Source of the DNA: Fen-1258 sp947085815
GTDB taxonomy: Bacteria > Bacteroidota > Ignavibacteria > Ignavibacteriales > Melioribacteraceae
Direction: 5' to 3'
DNA: 64,000 nt
NCBI GenBank assembly: GCA_947085815.1
Contig: CAMTXU010000007.1
Span: forward strand, 1-64,000
Notes under the pieces: model-generated
What the model was told of the DNA's origin: nothing
Database searches by the model: none
Seen by the model: the letters and a program-made list of their open reading frames with translations, nothing else
Made by a program: the position numbers and the translations under genes
Part shown: piece by piece, positions 25,528-34,226 of the stretch
Position numbering within the stretch: position 1 is the stretch's first letter
Layout of the letters: the number at the start of each line of letters is the position of its first letter

Positions 25528-28053
25528 ATGAAAAGCCTTTTGATTCGCGCATCACTCTACTTAGTTTTTTTCTCACTGATATCAACAACCTTGGCGCAAG
25601 CACTCGCGCGCAAAGGATGGTGGAAGTTTGATGACTCGGCAAATATTACCAAAGCAGATGTTGGTACAGATTTACAATTGACGGGAACACTCTCGGCAAT
25701 AGATGGACCCAAAACGGGAGACCGCGCAATTAAGATTGGCGTTGGCAGTTATCTTAAAATGACTCACAACATCGCTCCAAGTCCGGGCTCATTTGTAAAC
25801 GAATATACTTTGAGTATAGATTTTAAAATACCTCAGCTAGGCAAATGGTATTCCTTCTTTCAAACAAGTCCAACAAATGCAAACGATGGAGATTGCTTCA
25901 TCAATACAAACGGAAATATTGGCGTAGCGGCAACCGGATATTCAGCCTATTCTGTAAAAGCTAATGATTGGTACAGATTAGTTGTTTCCGTTAAAAATGG
26001 AACTCAGTACAAATATTATTTAGATGGACAGCTTTTGCTTAGCGGTACAGCTCAAACTATTGATGGAAGATTTGCGCTCGACAAAACTCTACTCATCTTT
26101 GCCGATGAAGATGGTGAAGATTCAGAAATTGACTGCGCTGAGATTTCAATTTGGGATACGCCGCTAAACGCAGCTGAAATCAGTTCGCTTGGAGGTTATG
26201 GCCACCAAATTGGAGCTCCTAAAACAAGACAACTTCTTCTTGTACCATACTTGCAAAATCCGTCATCAACATCAATGTTTATTTCATGGCATGATACACT
26301 TGCAACACTAACTAAAGTTGAATATGGAACAACGTCTTCTTTGGGTCAAACCACTCTGGGAACGAATGAAATAGTTTCCGGCGATTACAGATGGCATACA
26401 GTTCAGTTAACAGGATTGCAGCCCGATAAAGAGTATTTTTATAAAGTTGTTAGCGGAAGCGGCTCTTCATCAATTTATAATTTTAAACCCATGCCGGATG
26501 CAAGTTATACCGGAATAATTAGATTTTTACTTCTAAGCGATACTCACAACAGCGATACCACAATGGCAGTTAAGGTAATAAAGGAAGCAAAGAAAAAAAT
26601 GCAGCAGTTATACGGAAATGATATTCATAATCAAATTAATTTGGTGCTTCACTCTGGAGATTTGGTAGTTAGCGGAAGTACAATCAATCAATGGACTGAC
26701 CAATACTTTGCGCCTATGTCTCCTATTTCGCCAAACATTCCATTTCTAACCGTTACAGGAAATCACGAAGGCGAGCATTCAAATTATTACAAGTATATGA
26801 AGTACGATAACATTTCCGGATATCCGCCGCCGAATGCATTCGCAGAAAAATTTTGGTCTTCGGTTGTTGCCAACACAATGTTTATAGGACTTAATTCCAA
26901 TCTTGCAGGCTCTGCACAATCTTTACAAAATTTGTGGTTAGAACAAACACTGCAGGATGCGGAAAGCAATCCTCAGATTGATTTTGTTTTTATAATTTCT
27001 CACCACTTTCCTATTACTGAATTGTGGGGCGAAGGAATAACATACGATGGCGGACCGGGTTATATTGCCAACCAGGTAATTCCAATTCTAAAAAAATATT
27101 CAAAAGTAATTCAATTATCTTTTGGTCACACACACGGTTTTGAAAGGGGAACGATTGAATCTGAAAATCAAAGCGGCAAAAGTGATTTCAGAATTGTTTG
27201 TGGCGGCGGTGGCGGCGGAGCTACAGATCGCTGGGGATCCTACAAGAACCAAGATTTTCCTAACATCCACATAACACTTGATCACTTCTTCTATCAGATC
27301 GTCGAAATTGATGTCGCAAATAAAACATTCGAATCAACCATGTACAGCTTGGGTAATACGAGCAAAGCGCGGAATAATGAAGCTATGGATAAGTGGTATA
27401 TTAAGTTAAACCAAGCAAATCCAGCTAAACCAACAACAAGCGCACCGGTTATTAGCGAAGGCAAAATTGTTTTTAATACTTCAAAAATCAGTGGTGATTC
27501 TCTGATGACTGTGCGAATCCAAGTTGCGGACGATGTTAACTTCGGCAAAACATCTATTGATACTTTAATCCACTGGAAAAACATTTATCAAGCCGATGCA
27601 AACTTTAATCCTATTGACAAAAACAAGGGTCTTGATCTAACCAAATTATCTTTTAACCGTTCTACCCTTAACAATGGAAAGATTTATTTCTACCGTGTAA
27701 AGTATCGCGATCATAATCTTAAATGGAGCGATTGGTCAACGGTAACATCCTTCAACACACCAACAAATGTCGCCGGCGAACTAATTCCAACTGAATTTAA
27801 GTTAAAGCAAAACTATCCTAATCCGTTTAACCCTACAACTAAGATCCAATATTCAATAAAACAAGCATGCAACATTATAATCCGAGTATTTGATATAATT
27901 GGTAGAGAAGTTGAAACAATCGTAAACGACTATAAATCTCCTGGAATTTATTCTGTGGATTTTGACGGCTCAAAACTTTCGAGCGGTATCTATTATTATC
28001 AGATGAAAGCGGAAGATTTTGTGCAGACAAGAAAGTTCGTTGTAATAAAGTAA
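25528..28053 (+). CDS. Secreted LamG plus purple-acid-phosphatase-like metallophosphoesterase with T9SS tail
   Basis: The 841-residue protein has a signal peptide, one LamG-like repeat (about 27-230) nearly matching those of the previous gene, a fibronectin-like N-domain of the purple acid phosphatase type (about 235-325), a metallophosphoesterase domain, a fibronectin-like region and a T9SS sorting domain (NYPNPFNPTTKIQY to KFVVIK). Metal-ligand motifs are SDTHN (Asp338, His340), GD (Asp378), GNHE (Asn412, His413), HH (492-493) and GHTH (534-536). It should hydrolyse phosphate esters or diesters outside the cell. The LamG module probably targets it to the same material as the triple-LamG protein. 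Confidence 0.9.
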   Translation: MKSLLIRASLYLVFFSLISTTLAQALARKGWWKFDDSANITKADVGTDLQLTGTLSAIDGPKTGDRAIKIGVGSYLKMTHNIAPSPGSFVNEYTLSIDFKIPQLGKWYSFFQTSPTNANDGDCFINTNGNIGVAATGYSAYSVKANDWYRLVVSVKNGTQYKYYLDGQLLLSGTAQTIDGRFALDKTLLIFADEDGEDSEIDCAEISIWDTPLNAAEISSLGGYGHQIGAPKTRQLLLVPYLQNPSSTSMFISWHDTLATLTKVEYGTTSSLGQTTLGTNEIVSGDYRWHTVQLTGLQPDKEYFYKVVSGSGSSSIYNFKPMPDASYTGIIRFLLLSDTHNSDTTMAVKVIKEAKKKMQQLYGNDIHNQINLVLHSGDLVVSGSTINQWTDQYFAPMSPISPNIPFLTVTGNHEGEHSNYYKYMKYDNISGYPPPNAFAEKFWSSVVANTMFIGLNSNLAGSAQSLQNLWLEQTLQDAESNPQIDFVFIISHHFPITELWGEGITYDGGPGYIANQVIPILKKYSKVIQLSFGHTHGFERGTIESENQSGKSDFRIVCGGGGGGATDRWGSYKNQDFPNIHITLDHFFYQIVEIDVANKTFESTMYSLGNTSKARNNEAMDKWYIKLNQANPAKPTTSAPVISEGKIVFNTSKISGDSLMTVRIQVADDVNFGKTSIDTLIHWKNIYQADANFNPIDKNKGLDLTKLSFNRSTLNNGKIYFYRVKYRDHNLKWSDWSTVTSFNTPTNVAGELIPTEFKLKQNYPNPFNPTTKIQYSIKQACNIIIRVFDIIGREVETIVNDYKSPGIYSVDFDGSKLSSGIYYYQMKAEDFVQTRKFVVIK

Positions 28054-28200
28054 AATTAAAAATAGAAGAAGAACCCAGAGCGTTTGTGTTATGAACGAAT
28101 GTACCGAAAGTTCGAATGTTTTATTCTCATATGAGTACAATTTTTTAATATCACTGGTCCAAAACTAGTAATGGATTTGATTAGCATATGAAATCAACGG

Positions 28201-28262
28201 ATGTGTATAAAAGAAAAAACCCTCAAAACATAATGCTTCGAGGGTCTATTTGTAGCGGGGCT
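28201..28262. repeat. attL-like copy of the tRNA-fMet 3' end and terminator
   Basis: TTGTAGCGGGGCT (28250-28262) is identical to 37622-37634, where it is the 3' end of the intact tRNA-fMet on the minus strand. Before it lie a hairpin (ACCCTC with GAGGGT) and ATGTGTATAAAAGAAAAAAC, which correspond to the terminator and a similar ATGTGTAT sequence at 37558-37617. The rest of the tRNA is absent or too decayed to be sure of here. Confidence 0.55.
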
Positions 28263-28310
28263 TATCCGCGGCGATTGATCCGGAATCTAAAGTTGAGATT
28301 TTGAAATGAA

Positions 28311-28438
28311 CCTGTCCTGACGACAGAGTCTGTTGCACAAGTCTATTATATCACCTTGAGCGCAGTGGAAGGTCTTAATTTATATGAAAAGAAAGTTTTC
28401 TCACCCGAAAAACCTGTCTGCTGACAGGCAAGATCGGG
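28311..28438. repeat. Cluster of REP-like intergenic palindromes
   Basis: Three imperfect palindromes follow one another: CTGTC/GACAG (28312-28326), ACCTT/AAGGT around a GAGCGCAGTGG loop (28353-28373), and CCTGTCTGCTGACAGG nested inside CCCGA/TCGGG (28404-28438). Such elements are common between bacterial genes; whether they are related to the island boundary is unknown. Confidence 0.5.
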
Positions 28439-28578
28439 ATCGAAATGAAAGCTTTTATTTTTCAGAGATCTCAAATTATTATTTGCTCACTTTCGATTGT
28501 ACTTTTATCACTATGATTTGTTATCAATTTTACACTAAATTATCACAAAGGTATTTTACGCAATAAAATGATTTAGGG

Positions 28579-29226
28579 ATGAGAAGGAAATTTATAATTG
28601 TAAAAATGATCTGTCCTCTCTTTTTTTTCTACTCTGCAGCATTTGCGAAGATCTCCGAGAGAGATTCTGTCAGCATTTATTTAGTAAAAGCAAACTGGCA
28701 CACAGGATTGATGATTCCAATAAATGATTTTACAAAAAAAGTATTACCGGTATTATCATACTTCGAGGGTTTCAAGTATGTAGATATTGGCTGGGGTGAT
28801 GCTGAATTCTACCAATCACCCGGATTTAACATATGTCTTGCGGCGTATGCTATTTTACCACCCACACCGTCAGTGATAAGGATTGACGGATATAAATTCC
28901 CGATTGAAAGAGTAATTGAATGGAGAGAATTTGCCATACAGTTTGTTCTACCTAAAGAAAGGTTTTTAAGAATAGCTGATTTTATCAATCAATCATTTAA
29001 GTATAACGATAATAAGGAAGTTATCATTTCATCAAGAGATAAAGAAAAACCAATAATATTTTTTAAGTCGGTTCATTATTATTTTTTTATGAGAACTTGC
29101 AATACATGGGCAGCCGAAGCAATACAATCTGCCGGTTTTGAGATTGATACATTTGGACTTGTAACAGCAGGTCAGTTGTACTCTAAGCTGAGCCGATTTG
29201 GCAAAATTTTGAAAAAGTATGAATGA
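28579..29226 (+). CDS. DUF2459-family (TIGR02117-like) secreted protein
   Basis: The 215-residue protein starts with a hydrophobic signal (about 9-24) and carries the features of the DUF2459 family: VKANWHTGLMIP with a conserved His, VDIGWGDAEFYQSPG, and a Cys-containing motif RTCNTWAAEAIQSAGF. The His and Cys pattern is reminiscent of papain-like/NlpC folds, which is an inference. The start is ATG at 28579, with GATGAGAAGG-like sequence but no clear ribosome-binding site. Function is unknown. It is the first gene inside the putative tRNA-bounded island. Confidence 0.75.
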   Translation: MRRKFIIVKMICPLFFFYSAAFAKISERDSVSIYLVKANWHTGLMIPINDFTKKVLPVLSYFEGFKYVDIGWGDAEFYQSPGFNICLAAYAILPPTPSVIRIDGYKFPIERVIEWREFAIQFVLPKERFLRIADFINQSFKYNDNKEVIISSRDKEKPIIFFKSVHYYFFMRTCNTWAAEAIQSAGFEIDTFGLVTAGQLYSKLSRFGKILKKYE

Positions 29227-29610
29227 TTGGAGGCGCTGGTCGGATTGAACCTGGAACTTTAGGGTTACTTTTGTAAATTTTTTATTCTTTGCTCTTCTTT
29301 GATTTTTTCTTTTGGTGAACTAATGGCTGTGTGTATTTTTTATGGAGTTTGAAAAGAAATGAAGGCGACAAGACAAGAATAATCATGGGATTTTCTTTGA
29401 AGGTTTCAGAAGCAAGAAGTGCCAACGTAGAGGCTACGGCTTGGGTCGCAGCGCTCTTGCACTATTAATACAAACTTTTATTAATTTGCTTTTATTAACC
29501 AACGACTTTTTAATTGAATAAGCCCAGAACCGATACCAAGAATACACAAATCGAAATATTCATTTCGACAGGTTTCATTATTGTGCAAAAAATTATAAGG
29601 AACTGCCTCT
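29227..29610. other. Intergenic region before hsdM with a tRNA-like scar
   Basis: The first 40 bases hold a degenerate tRNA-like segment. The rest has no recognised gene. A minus-strand frame open from 29461 to a TAA at 29282 has protein-like composition but no known family and only an internal ATG. Confidence 0.45.
29231..29267 (-). other. Degenerate tRNA 3'-half fossil (fMet-like)
   Basis: The segment 29245-29267 matches 37640-37662 of the tRNA-fMet gene at 20 of 23 positions, covering T-loop, variable region and the 3' side of the anticodon stem, in the same orientation. The acceptor part is not conserved and the T-stem no longer pairs well, so it is not a functional tRNA. General tRNA similarity could explain part of the match. 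Confidence 0.4.
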
Positions 29611-31188
29611 GTGGATGTAAAAAAACATAAAGAGAAAAAGCAAAAAAGCATTGAAGAAACTCTTTGGGATTCGGCTAATAAATTACGAGGTTCCGTTGAG
29701 CCATCGGAATATAAACATGTGGTATTAGGTTTGATATTCCTAAAATTTGCCAGCGACAAGTTTGAGGAACGCAAAGCAGAATTGATTACCGAAGGCAAAG
29801 AAAAATATATTGACATGGTGGAATTTTACACCAGTAAAAATGTTTTCTACTTACCCGAAATATCACGTTGGCGTTATTTAATTGAAAACGCTAAGCAAGA
29901 CGACATTGCTATAAAAATAGATACTGCTCTGTTTACTGTAGAGAAAAATAATCCTGCTTTGAAAGGTGCCTTGCCCGACAACTATTATTCACGGATGAAT
30001 TTGGATGTGAGCAAACTTGCAGCTTTGCTTGATACTATCAACAACATTAATACGCTCAAAGATAAACAGCAGGACATTGTTGGCAGAGTCTATGAATACT
30101 TTCTAAGCAAGTTCGCAATTGCTGAGGGAAAGGGTAAAGGAGAATTTTATACTCCCAAGAGCATCGTAAACCTGATTGCCGAGATGATCGAACCCTACAA
30201 AGGAAAAATTTATGATCCTTGTTGCGGTTCGGGTGGAATGTTTGTGCAGAGCATGAAGTTTATTGAAAGCCATCACGGAAATAAAAAAGACATTTCCATT
30301 TATGGACAAGAAGCAATTACCACCACTTATAAACTGGCAAAAATGAATTTAGCCATTCGGGGCATCAGTGCCAACCTTGGCGATGTGGCAGAGAATACTT
30401 TCATGCGTGACCAGCACAAAGACTTAAAAGCAGACTATGTAATGGCAAATCCGCCGTTTAACCAAAAGCAGTGGCGGGCAGATAACGAATTGACCGACGA
30501 CCCACGATGGGCTGGGTACGAAGTACCACCAACAGGTAATGCAAACTTTGCCTGGATTTTAAACATAGTGAGCAAGCTTTCTGAGAACGGTGTTGCGGGT
30601 TTTGTTTTGGCTAATGGTGCATTAAGCGGTAATGGAACAGAAAAAGCTATTCGCCAAAAACTGATTGAAAATAATTTAGTCGAAGCAATTGTAGTGTTGC
30701 CTCAAAATATGTTTTACACTACCAACATTAGTGTAACACTATGGTTTTTGAATAAAAATAAAAAAGAAAGAACCATTGAACAGAACGGAAAGATTAAAAA
30801 ATACCGCAACAGAGAAAGAGAAATTCTGTTTATGGATTTACGGCAAATTGGAATTCCTTTTGAAAAAAAATATATCCAATTTTCAGAAGAGAATATTAAG
30901 CAGGTAACAGACACTTTCCACAATTGGCAGCAAGTTGATTTTGAAAAATCATATCGAAATACTCCTGAGTTTTGTTACAGTGCATCGTTCGAAGAAATTG
31001 AGAAAAAAGATTTCTCCTTAGTGCCGAGCAAATACATAGAGTTTGTAAACCGAGACGAGAACATTGACTTTGATGATAAGATGAAGAGCTTACAAGCAGA
31101 ATTTACCGAACTGTTGAAAGCAGAAGAACAATCGAAAAATGATTTGCTAACTGTATTTAAAGAACTGGGTTATGAAATCAAATTATAA
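29611..31188 (+). CDS. hsdM: Type I restriction-modification system, DNA methyltransferase subunit
   Basis: The 525-residue N6-adenine methyltransferase has an N-terminal helical domain (ETLWDSANKLRGSVEPSEY), the SAM-binding motif I at about 202-208 (DPCCGSGG) preceded by GEFYTPKSIV, and the catalytic NPPF (280-283). With HsdS it methylates the recognition sequence; with HsdR it forms the restriction complex. The start given is GTG at 29611; a start slightly downstream cannot be excluded. The end overlaps hsdS by 17 bases. No terminator separates hsdM from hsdS. Confidence 0.95.
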   Translation: MDVKKHKEKKQKSIEETLWDSANKLRGSVEPSEYKHVVLGLIFLKFASDKFEERKAELITEGKEKYIDMVEFYTSKNVFYLPEISRWRYLIENAKQDDIAIKIDTALFTVEKNNPALKGALPDNYYSRMNLDVSKLAALLDTINNINTLKDKQQDIVGRVYEYFLSKFAIAEGKGKGEFYTPKSIVNLIAEMIEPYKGKIYDPCCGSGGMFVQSMKFIESHHGNKKDISIYGQEAITTTYKLAKMNLAIRGISANLGDVAENTFMRDQHKDLKADYVMANPPFNQKQWRADNELTDDPRWAGYEVPPTGNANFAWILNIVSKLSENGVAGFVLANGALSGNGTEKAIRQKLIENNLVEAIVVLPQNMFYTTNISVTLWFLNKNKKERTIEQNGKIKKYRNREREILFMDLRQIGIPFEKKYIQFSEENIKQVTDTFHNWQQVDFEKSYRNTPEFCYSASFEEIEKKDFSLVPSKYIEFVNRDENIDFDDKMKSLQAEFTELLKAEEQSKNDLLTVFKELGYEIKL

Positions 31189-32404
31189 AAGAATTGGCGA
31201 TTACATTCGCTTGGTTGATGAACGAAATACAGGACATACTATAAAGAATCTTTTGGGGTTAAGTATCTCGAAACAATTCATTCCTTCTGTTGCCAATCTT
31301 GTTGGCACAGATATGGAAAACTATAAAACCATTCGTAGAAATCAATTTGCTTGCAGCACCATGCAAGTAAGGCGCGACAAGAAAATGCCTGTCGCTTTAT
31401 TGCAGGAAGTAGATGAAGCTATCATTTCACAAGCATATCCAGTTTTTGAAGTGTTAGATACAGATAAATTATTGCCAGAATATTTGATGATGTGGTTTAG
31501 CCGTCAAGAGTTTGACCGTGAGGCATGTTTCTATGCAATTGGCGGAGTTCGAGGAAGTTTGGAATGGGAAGATTTTTGCGGTATGCAATTACCAATTCCG
31601 CATCCCGATAAACAAAAAGAAATTGTAAAAGAATACAACACAATTGTAAACCGAATAGCTCTCAACAACCAGCTCATTCAAAAATTAGAAGAAACAGCAC
31701 AGGCAATTTACAAGCAATGGTTTGTTGATTTTGAATTCCCCGATGAAAATGGAAAGCCGTATAAAAGTAGTGGCGGTGAGATGGAATTTAATGAAGAATT
31801 GCAAAAGGAAATTCCGAAGGGATGGGAAGTGCTAACTGTTGGCGATGTAGTTATGTGCAACATTTCAACTCTAACTCCGAAAGAGAAATTTGAAACGATT
31901 GAGTATTTAGATACAAGCAACATTACGAATAATGAGATTGAAGAAATACAAATATTGAATTTGAAGAATGATGAAATCCCAAGCAGAGCAAAAAGAAAAG
32001 TAAAGCATAACGACATTATATTTTCAACCATCAGACCTAATCTTAAACATTTTGGAATTATGAAAAATCCAAAACACAATATGATTGTGTCAACAGGTTT
32101 TGCAGTTTTGACACCTACTTATCCAAATGTTTGTGGAGAATTAGTTTATCTTCTTATTACCAATGAAGAAAATTTACAGAGCTTACAAGCAATAGCAGAA
32201 ATGAGTGTTTCAACATATCCTGGAATTAATCCCGATGACCTCTTGAATATTAAATTCATTCTTCCAACAAAAGACATTCTTTTGAAAGCGACTGAAATTT
32301 TCAAATCACAATTTGAGTTAGCAGACAGCAAGAAAAAAGAAAATAAATTGTTGAGGAACATGAAAGAATTATTACTCTCAAAACTTGCGACCATAGAAAA
32401 TTAA
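31172..32404 (+). CDS. hsdS: Type I restriction-modification system, specificity subunit
   Basis: The 410-residue protein has the two-part layout of HsdS: a first target-recognition domain (about 1-145), a conserved helical spacer (ALNNQLIQKLEETAQAIYKQW), a second target-recognition domain (about 200-370) and a second conserved helix (ENKLLRNMKELLLSKL). The two helices set the spacing of a bipartite recognition sequence. The first recognition domain begins directly at GDYIRLVDERN, typical of the family. No inverted copy or simple repeat tract that would indicate phase variation is seen in or near the gene. hsdM and hsdS form a transcript separate from hsdR. Confidence 0.93.
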   Translation: MKSNYKRIGDYIRLVDERNTGHTIKNLLGLSISKQFIPSVANLVGTDMENYKTIRRNQFACSTMQVRRDKKMPVALLQEVDEAIISQAYPVFEVLDTDKLLPEYLMMWFSRQEFDREACFYAIGGVRGSLEWEDFCGMQLPIPHPDKQKEIVKEYNTIVNRIALNNQLIQKLEETAQAIYKQWFVDFEFPDENGKPYKSSGGEMEFNEELQKEIPKGWEVLTVGDVVMCNISTLTPKEKFETIEYLDTSNITNNEIEEIQILNLKNDEIPSRAKRKVKHNDIIFSTIRPNLKHFGIMKNPKHNMIVSTGFAVLTPTYPNVCGELVYLLITNEENLQSLQAIAEMSVSTYPGINPDDLLNIKFILPTKDILLKATEIFKSQFELADSKKKENKLLRNMKELLLSKLATIEN

Positions 32405-32499
32405 CAAGTTCAAGCAGAATTAGTGGTGGAAATTGTGAGTGCATTCTTAAAGGTGAGTTATAGAAAAGTTAAGGATTTAGTAAGTAATTGATAGGTATT

Positions 32500-32529
32500 T
32501 GTCAAGTTTTTTGCGCAAAAAACTTGACA
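32500..32529. promoter_or_regulatory. Perfect 30-bp palindromic operator before the AbiEi-like gene
   Basis: The half-site TGTCAAGTTTTTTGC (32500-32514) is followed at once by its exact reverse complement (32515-32529). The right end includes TTGACA, which also fits the -35/-33 box of the promoter. AbiEi antitoxins are known to repress their own promoter by binding inverted repeats, so this is its probable operator. Confidence 0.75.
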
Positions 32530-32561
32530 TTTCTAAGTGGTCATTGTAGTTTTGTACAGAA
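32524..32561 (+). promoter_or_regulatory. Promoter of the antitoxin-toxin-hsdR unit, probably leaderless
   Basis: TTGACA (32524-32529) and TAGTTTTG (32547-32554), a match to the Bacteroidota -7 box TAnnTTTG, are separated by 17 bases. Transcription would start about 5-8 bases after the -7 box, at or within a few bases of the ATG at 32562. The messenger would then have almost no leader. Confidence 0.6.
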
Positions 32562-33287
32562 ATGAAAGTAGCCGTAAAAATATTAAAACAAATTCGTAGT
32601 ATAGCTGAGGATACTACTTTTGGTTATGATCAGCTTAACATAACTAAAGCCGAATACGTAACAGCCGCAAAAGCATTGGAACGTCTGATAAAAAAAGGGG
32701 TCATCAAAAAAGTATCTAAAGGAACTTTCTACAAACCTAAAATGACAGTGTTTGGCGAATTAAAGCCAAGCGATAAGGAAATACTGAGACCTTATTTATT
32801 TCAAGGCAATAAACGAATAGCGTACATCACAGGCACATATCTATATAACCAATTAGGATTAACCACACAAATGGCTTTCAGAATCAAAATAGCCAGTTTG
32901 TCCAAAAGAATTTATATAAACACAGGCGCAATAAAAGCAACTCCCGTAAAAAGCTACGCCGAAGTAACAGACGAAAACTACGAGCTATTAGGTTTTTTAG
33001 ATGCGATGAAAGACCTAAAAATTATCCCCGATCTAAACATACAGTCGGCAGTTACAATTTTGAGTAAGACCGTAAAAAAACTCAATGCTGTGCAAACTCA
33101 AGAACTAATTAAATATGCCTTGCGGTATCCACCGAGAGTAAGGGCTTTACTTGGAGCTATTTTAGAACAGCTCAACCAAAAGGGAGGAATAGAAAAGCTG
33201 AAGGAAAGCCTCAACCCGTTGACTTATTTTAATTTGGGGTTAAGAAAAACCAGTTTAAAAACCGCACTAAACTGGAATATTCGATGA
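32562..33287 (+). CDS. AbiEi-type antitoxin/transcriptional regulator (DUF6088-like)
   Basis: The 241-residue protein has an N-terminal winged-helix-like region (TKAEYVTAAKALERLIKKGVIKKVSKGTFY) followed by the body seen in AbiEi/DUF6088 antitoxins (SYAEVTDENYELLGFLDAMKD). AbiEi proteins repress their own operon and counteract the AbiEii nucleotidyltransferase toxin. The ATG follows the promoter almost directly. The end overlaps the toxin gene by four bases (ATGA). The pair is inserted between hsdS and hsdR. Confidence 0.8.
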   Translation: MKVAVKILKQIRSIAEDTTFGYDQLNITKAEYVTAAKALERLIKKGVIKKVSKGTFYKPKMTVFGELKPSDKEILRPYLFQGNKRIAYITGTYLYNQLGLTTQMAFRIKIASLSKRIYINTGAIKATPVKSYAEVTDENYELLGFLDAMKDLKIIPDLNIQSAVTILSKTVKKLNAVQTQELIKYALRYPPRVRALLGAILEQLNQKGGIEKLKESLNPLTYFNLGLRKTSLKTALNWNIR

Positions 33288-34226
33288 ATTTGCATAAAGA
33301 TAAATCCAACTTCGAAGACGCCGTAAGAATAACCGCTCAACAAACGAATATCAAGGAAGAGTTCATTGAAAAAGACTATTGGATAACGCTTGTGCTGAGT
33401 TATTTGGCAAAGAGTGAATTTGCTTCGCAAGTTGTTTTCAAAGGAGGTACCTCGCTATCAAAAGGGTTTGGTCTGATAGAGCGGTTCTCAGAAGATGTAG
33501 ACATTGCCCTTATTGAGGGAAGTAAAAAGTCTGGAAGCAAGATAAAAAACATTATCAGAGCAATAGAAAAAGATATTACCAGAGATCTTAATGAAGTAAC
33601 TGTAGATGGCGTAACCAGCAAAGGTTCTAAGTTTCGCAAATCCGTATTTGAATATTTGAGTATTGATCCCGAAAACAAGAAAAATAGATTGATTACGAAG
33701 GTGAATTCGTTTGCTAATCCGTACCCATTTAAGAGAGTTCCAATTAAAAGTTGTGTTCGATTTCTTCACTAATACACCCAATGAAAAATTTATTGAGCAA
33801 TACGATCTTCAACCCTTTGATCTGAATGTCTTGAACAAAGAACAAACGATGCTTGAAAAGACGGTTTCTTTGATTCGGTTCTCTTTTGATGAGAATGTCG
33901 TAGAAAGTATTTCCAAAAAGATTCGGCACTTTTACGATTTATATTTCTTAATGAAGGATACTGATTGTGTTGCTTTTATGAAATCAAAGGATTTCAAGTT
34001 GGAGTTCAATAAAATACTGGAACATGATAGAGAAGTGTTTGATGAGCCGGAAGGCTGGCAAACAAAATCAATCTCCGATTCAGCATTGATCACAGATTTT
34101 GAAAATATTTGGAATAAACTAAAGGATAATTACAAAACTGAACTTACAGAGTTGGCATATACAGCTATTCCCGATGAAAGGAGCGTTGCAGATAATTTTA
34201 ACGAACTTATAAAGCTGGTAAAATGA
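33284..34226 (+). pseudogene. AbiEii/AbiGii-type nucleotidyltransferase toxin, frameshifted
   Basis: The first frame (33284-33772) carries the nucleotidyltransferase core: GGTSLSK (54-60) and FSEDVDIAL with Asp71 and Asp73, up to PYPFKRVPIKS. The family sequence then continues in another frame (VVFDFFTNTPNEKFIEQYDL, through LLEKTVSLIRFSF-like helices to 34226). The shift lies near 33745-33750 and corresponds to one extra or two missing bases. The first frame ends 7 codons later. The product would be a core of 162 residues without the C-terminal half, so the toxin is probably inactive. The 3' frame still overlaps hsdR by ATGA. Confidence 0.8.

Larger units (their letters stand above)
28054..28578. 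other. Intergenic region with tRNA-end copy and REP-like hairpins
   Basis: The 525-base stretch has no gene that looks real. It contains a terminator-like hairpin and a copy of the tRNA-fMet 3' end (28201-28262), followed by a run of short palindromes (28311-28438). It forms the left edge of the putative island that ends at the intact tRNA near 37.6 kb. Confidence 0.6.

Noticed and set aside
29282..29461. A 59-codon minus-strand frame with protein-like composition (LALLASETFKENPMIILVL)
   Set aside because: It begins right after a stop with no start codon except an internal ATG, matches no family I recognise, and could be chance or a relic; too weak to list as a gene.
29481..29816. 111-codon minus-strand frame overlapping the hsdM start
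   Set aside because: More than half lies antisense to conserved hsdM sequence; the part outside hsdM has no recognised family.
32405..32499. Phase-variable hsdS segment or invertible repeat
   Set aside because: No second hsdS copy, inverted hsdS fragment or simple repeat tract was found near the gene.
33740..33760. Programmed ribosomal frameshift in the AbiEii gene
   Set aside because: No convincing slippery heptamer with downstream structure is visible, and the family is not known to use frameshifting; a mutation or sequence error is simpler.
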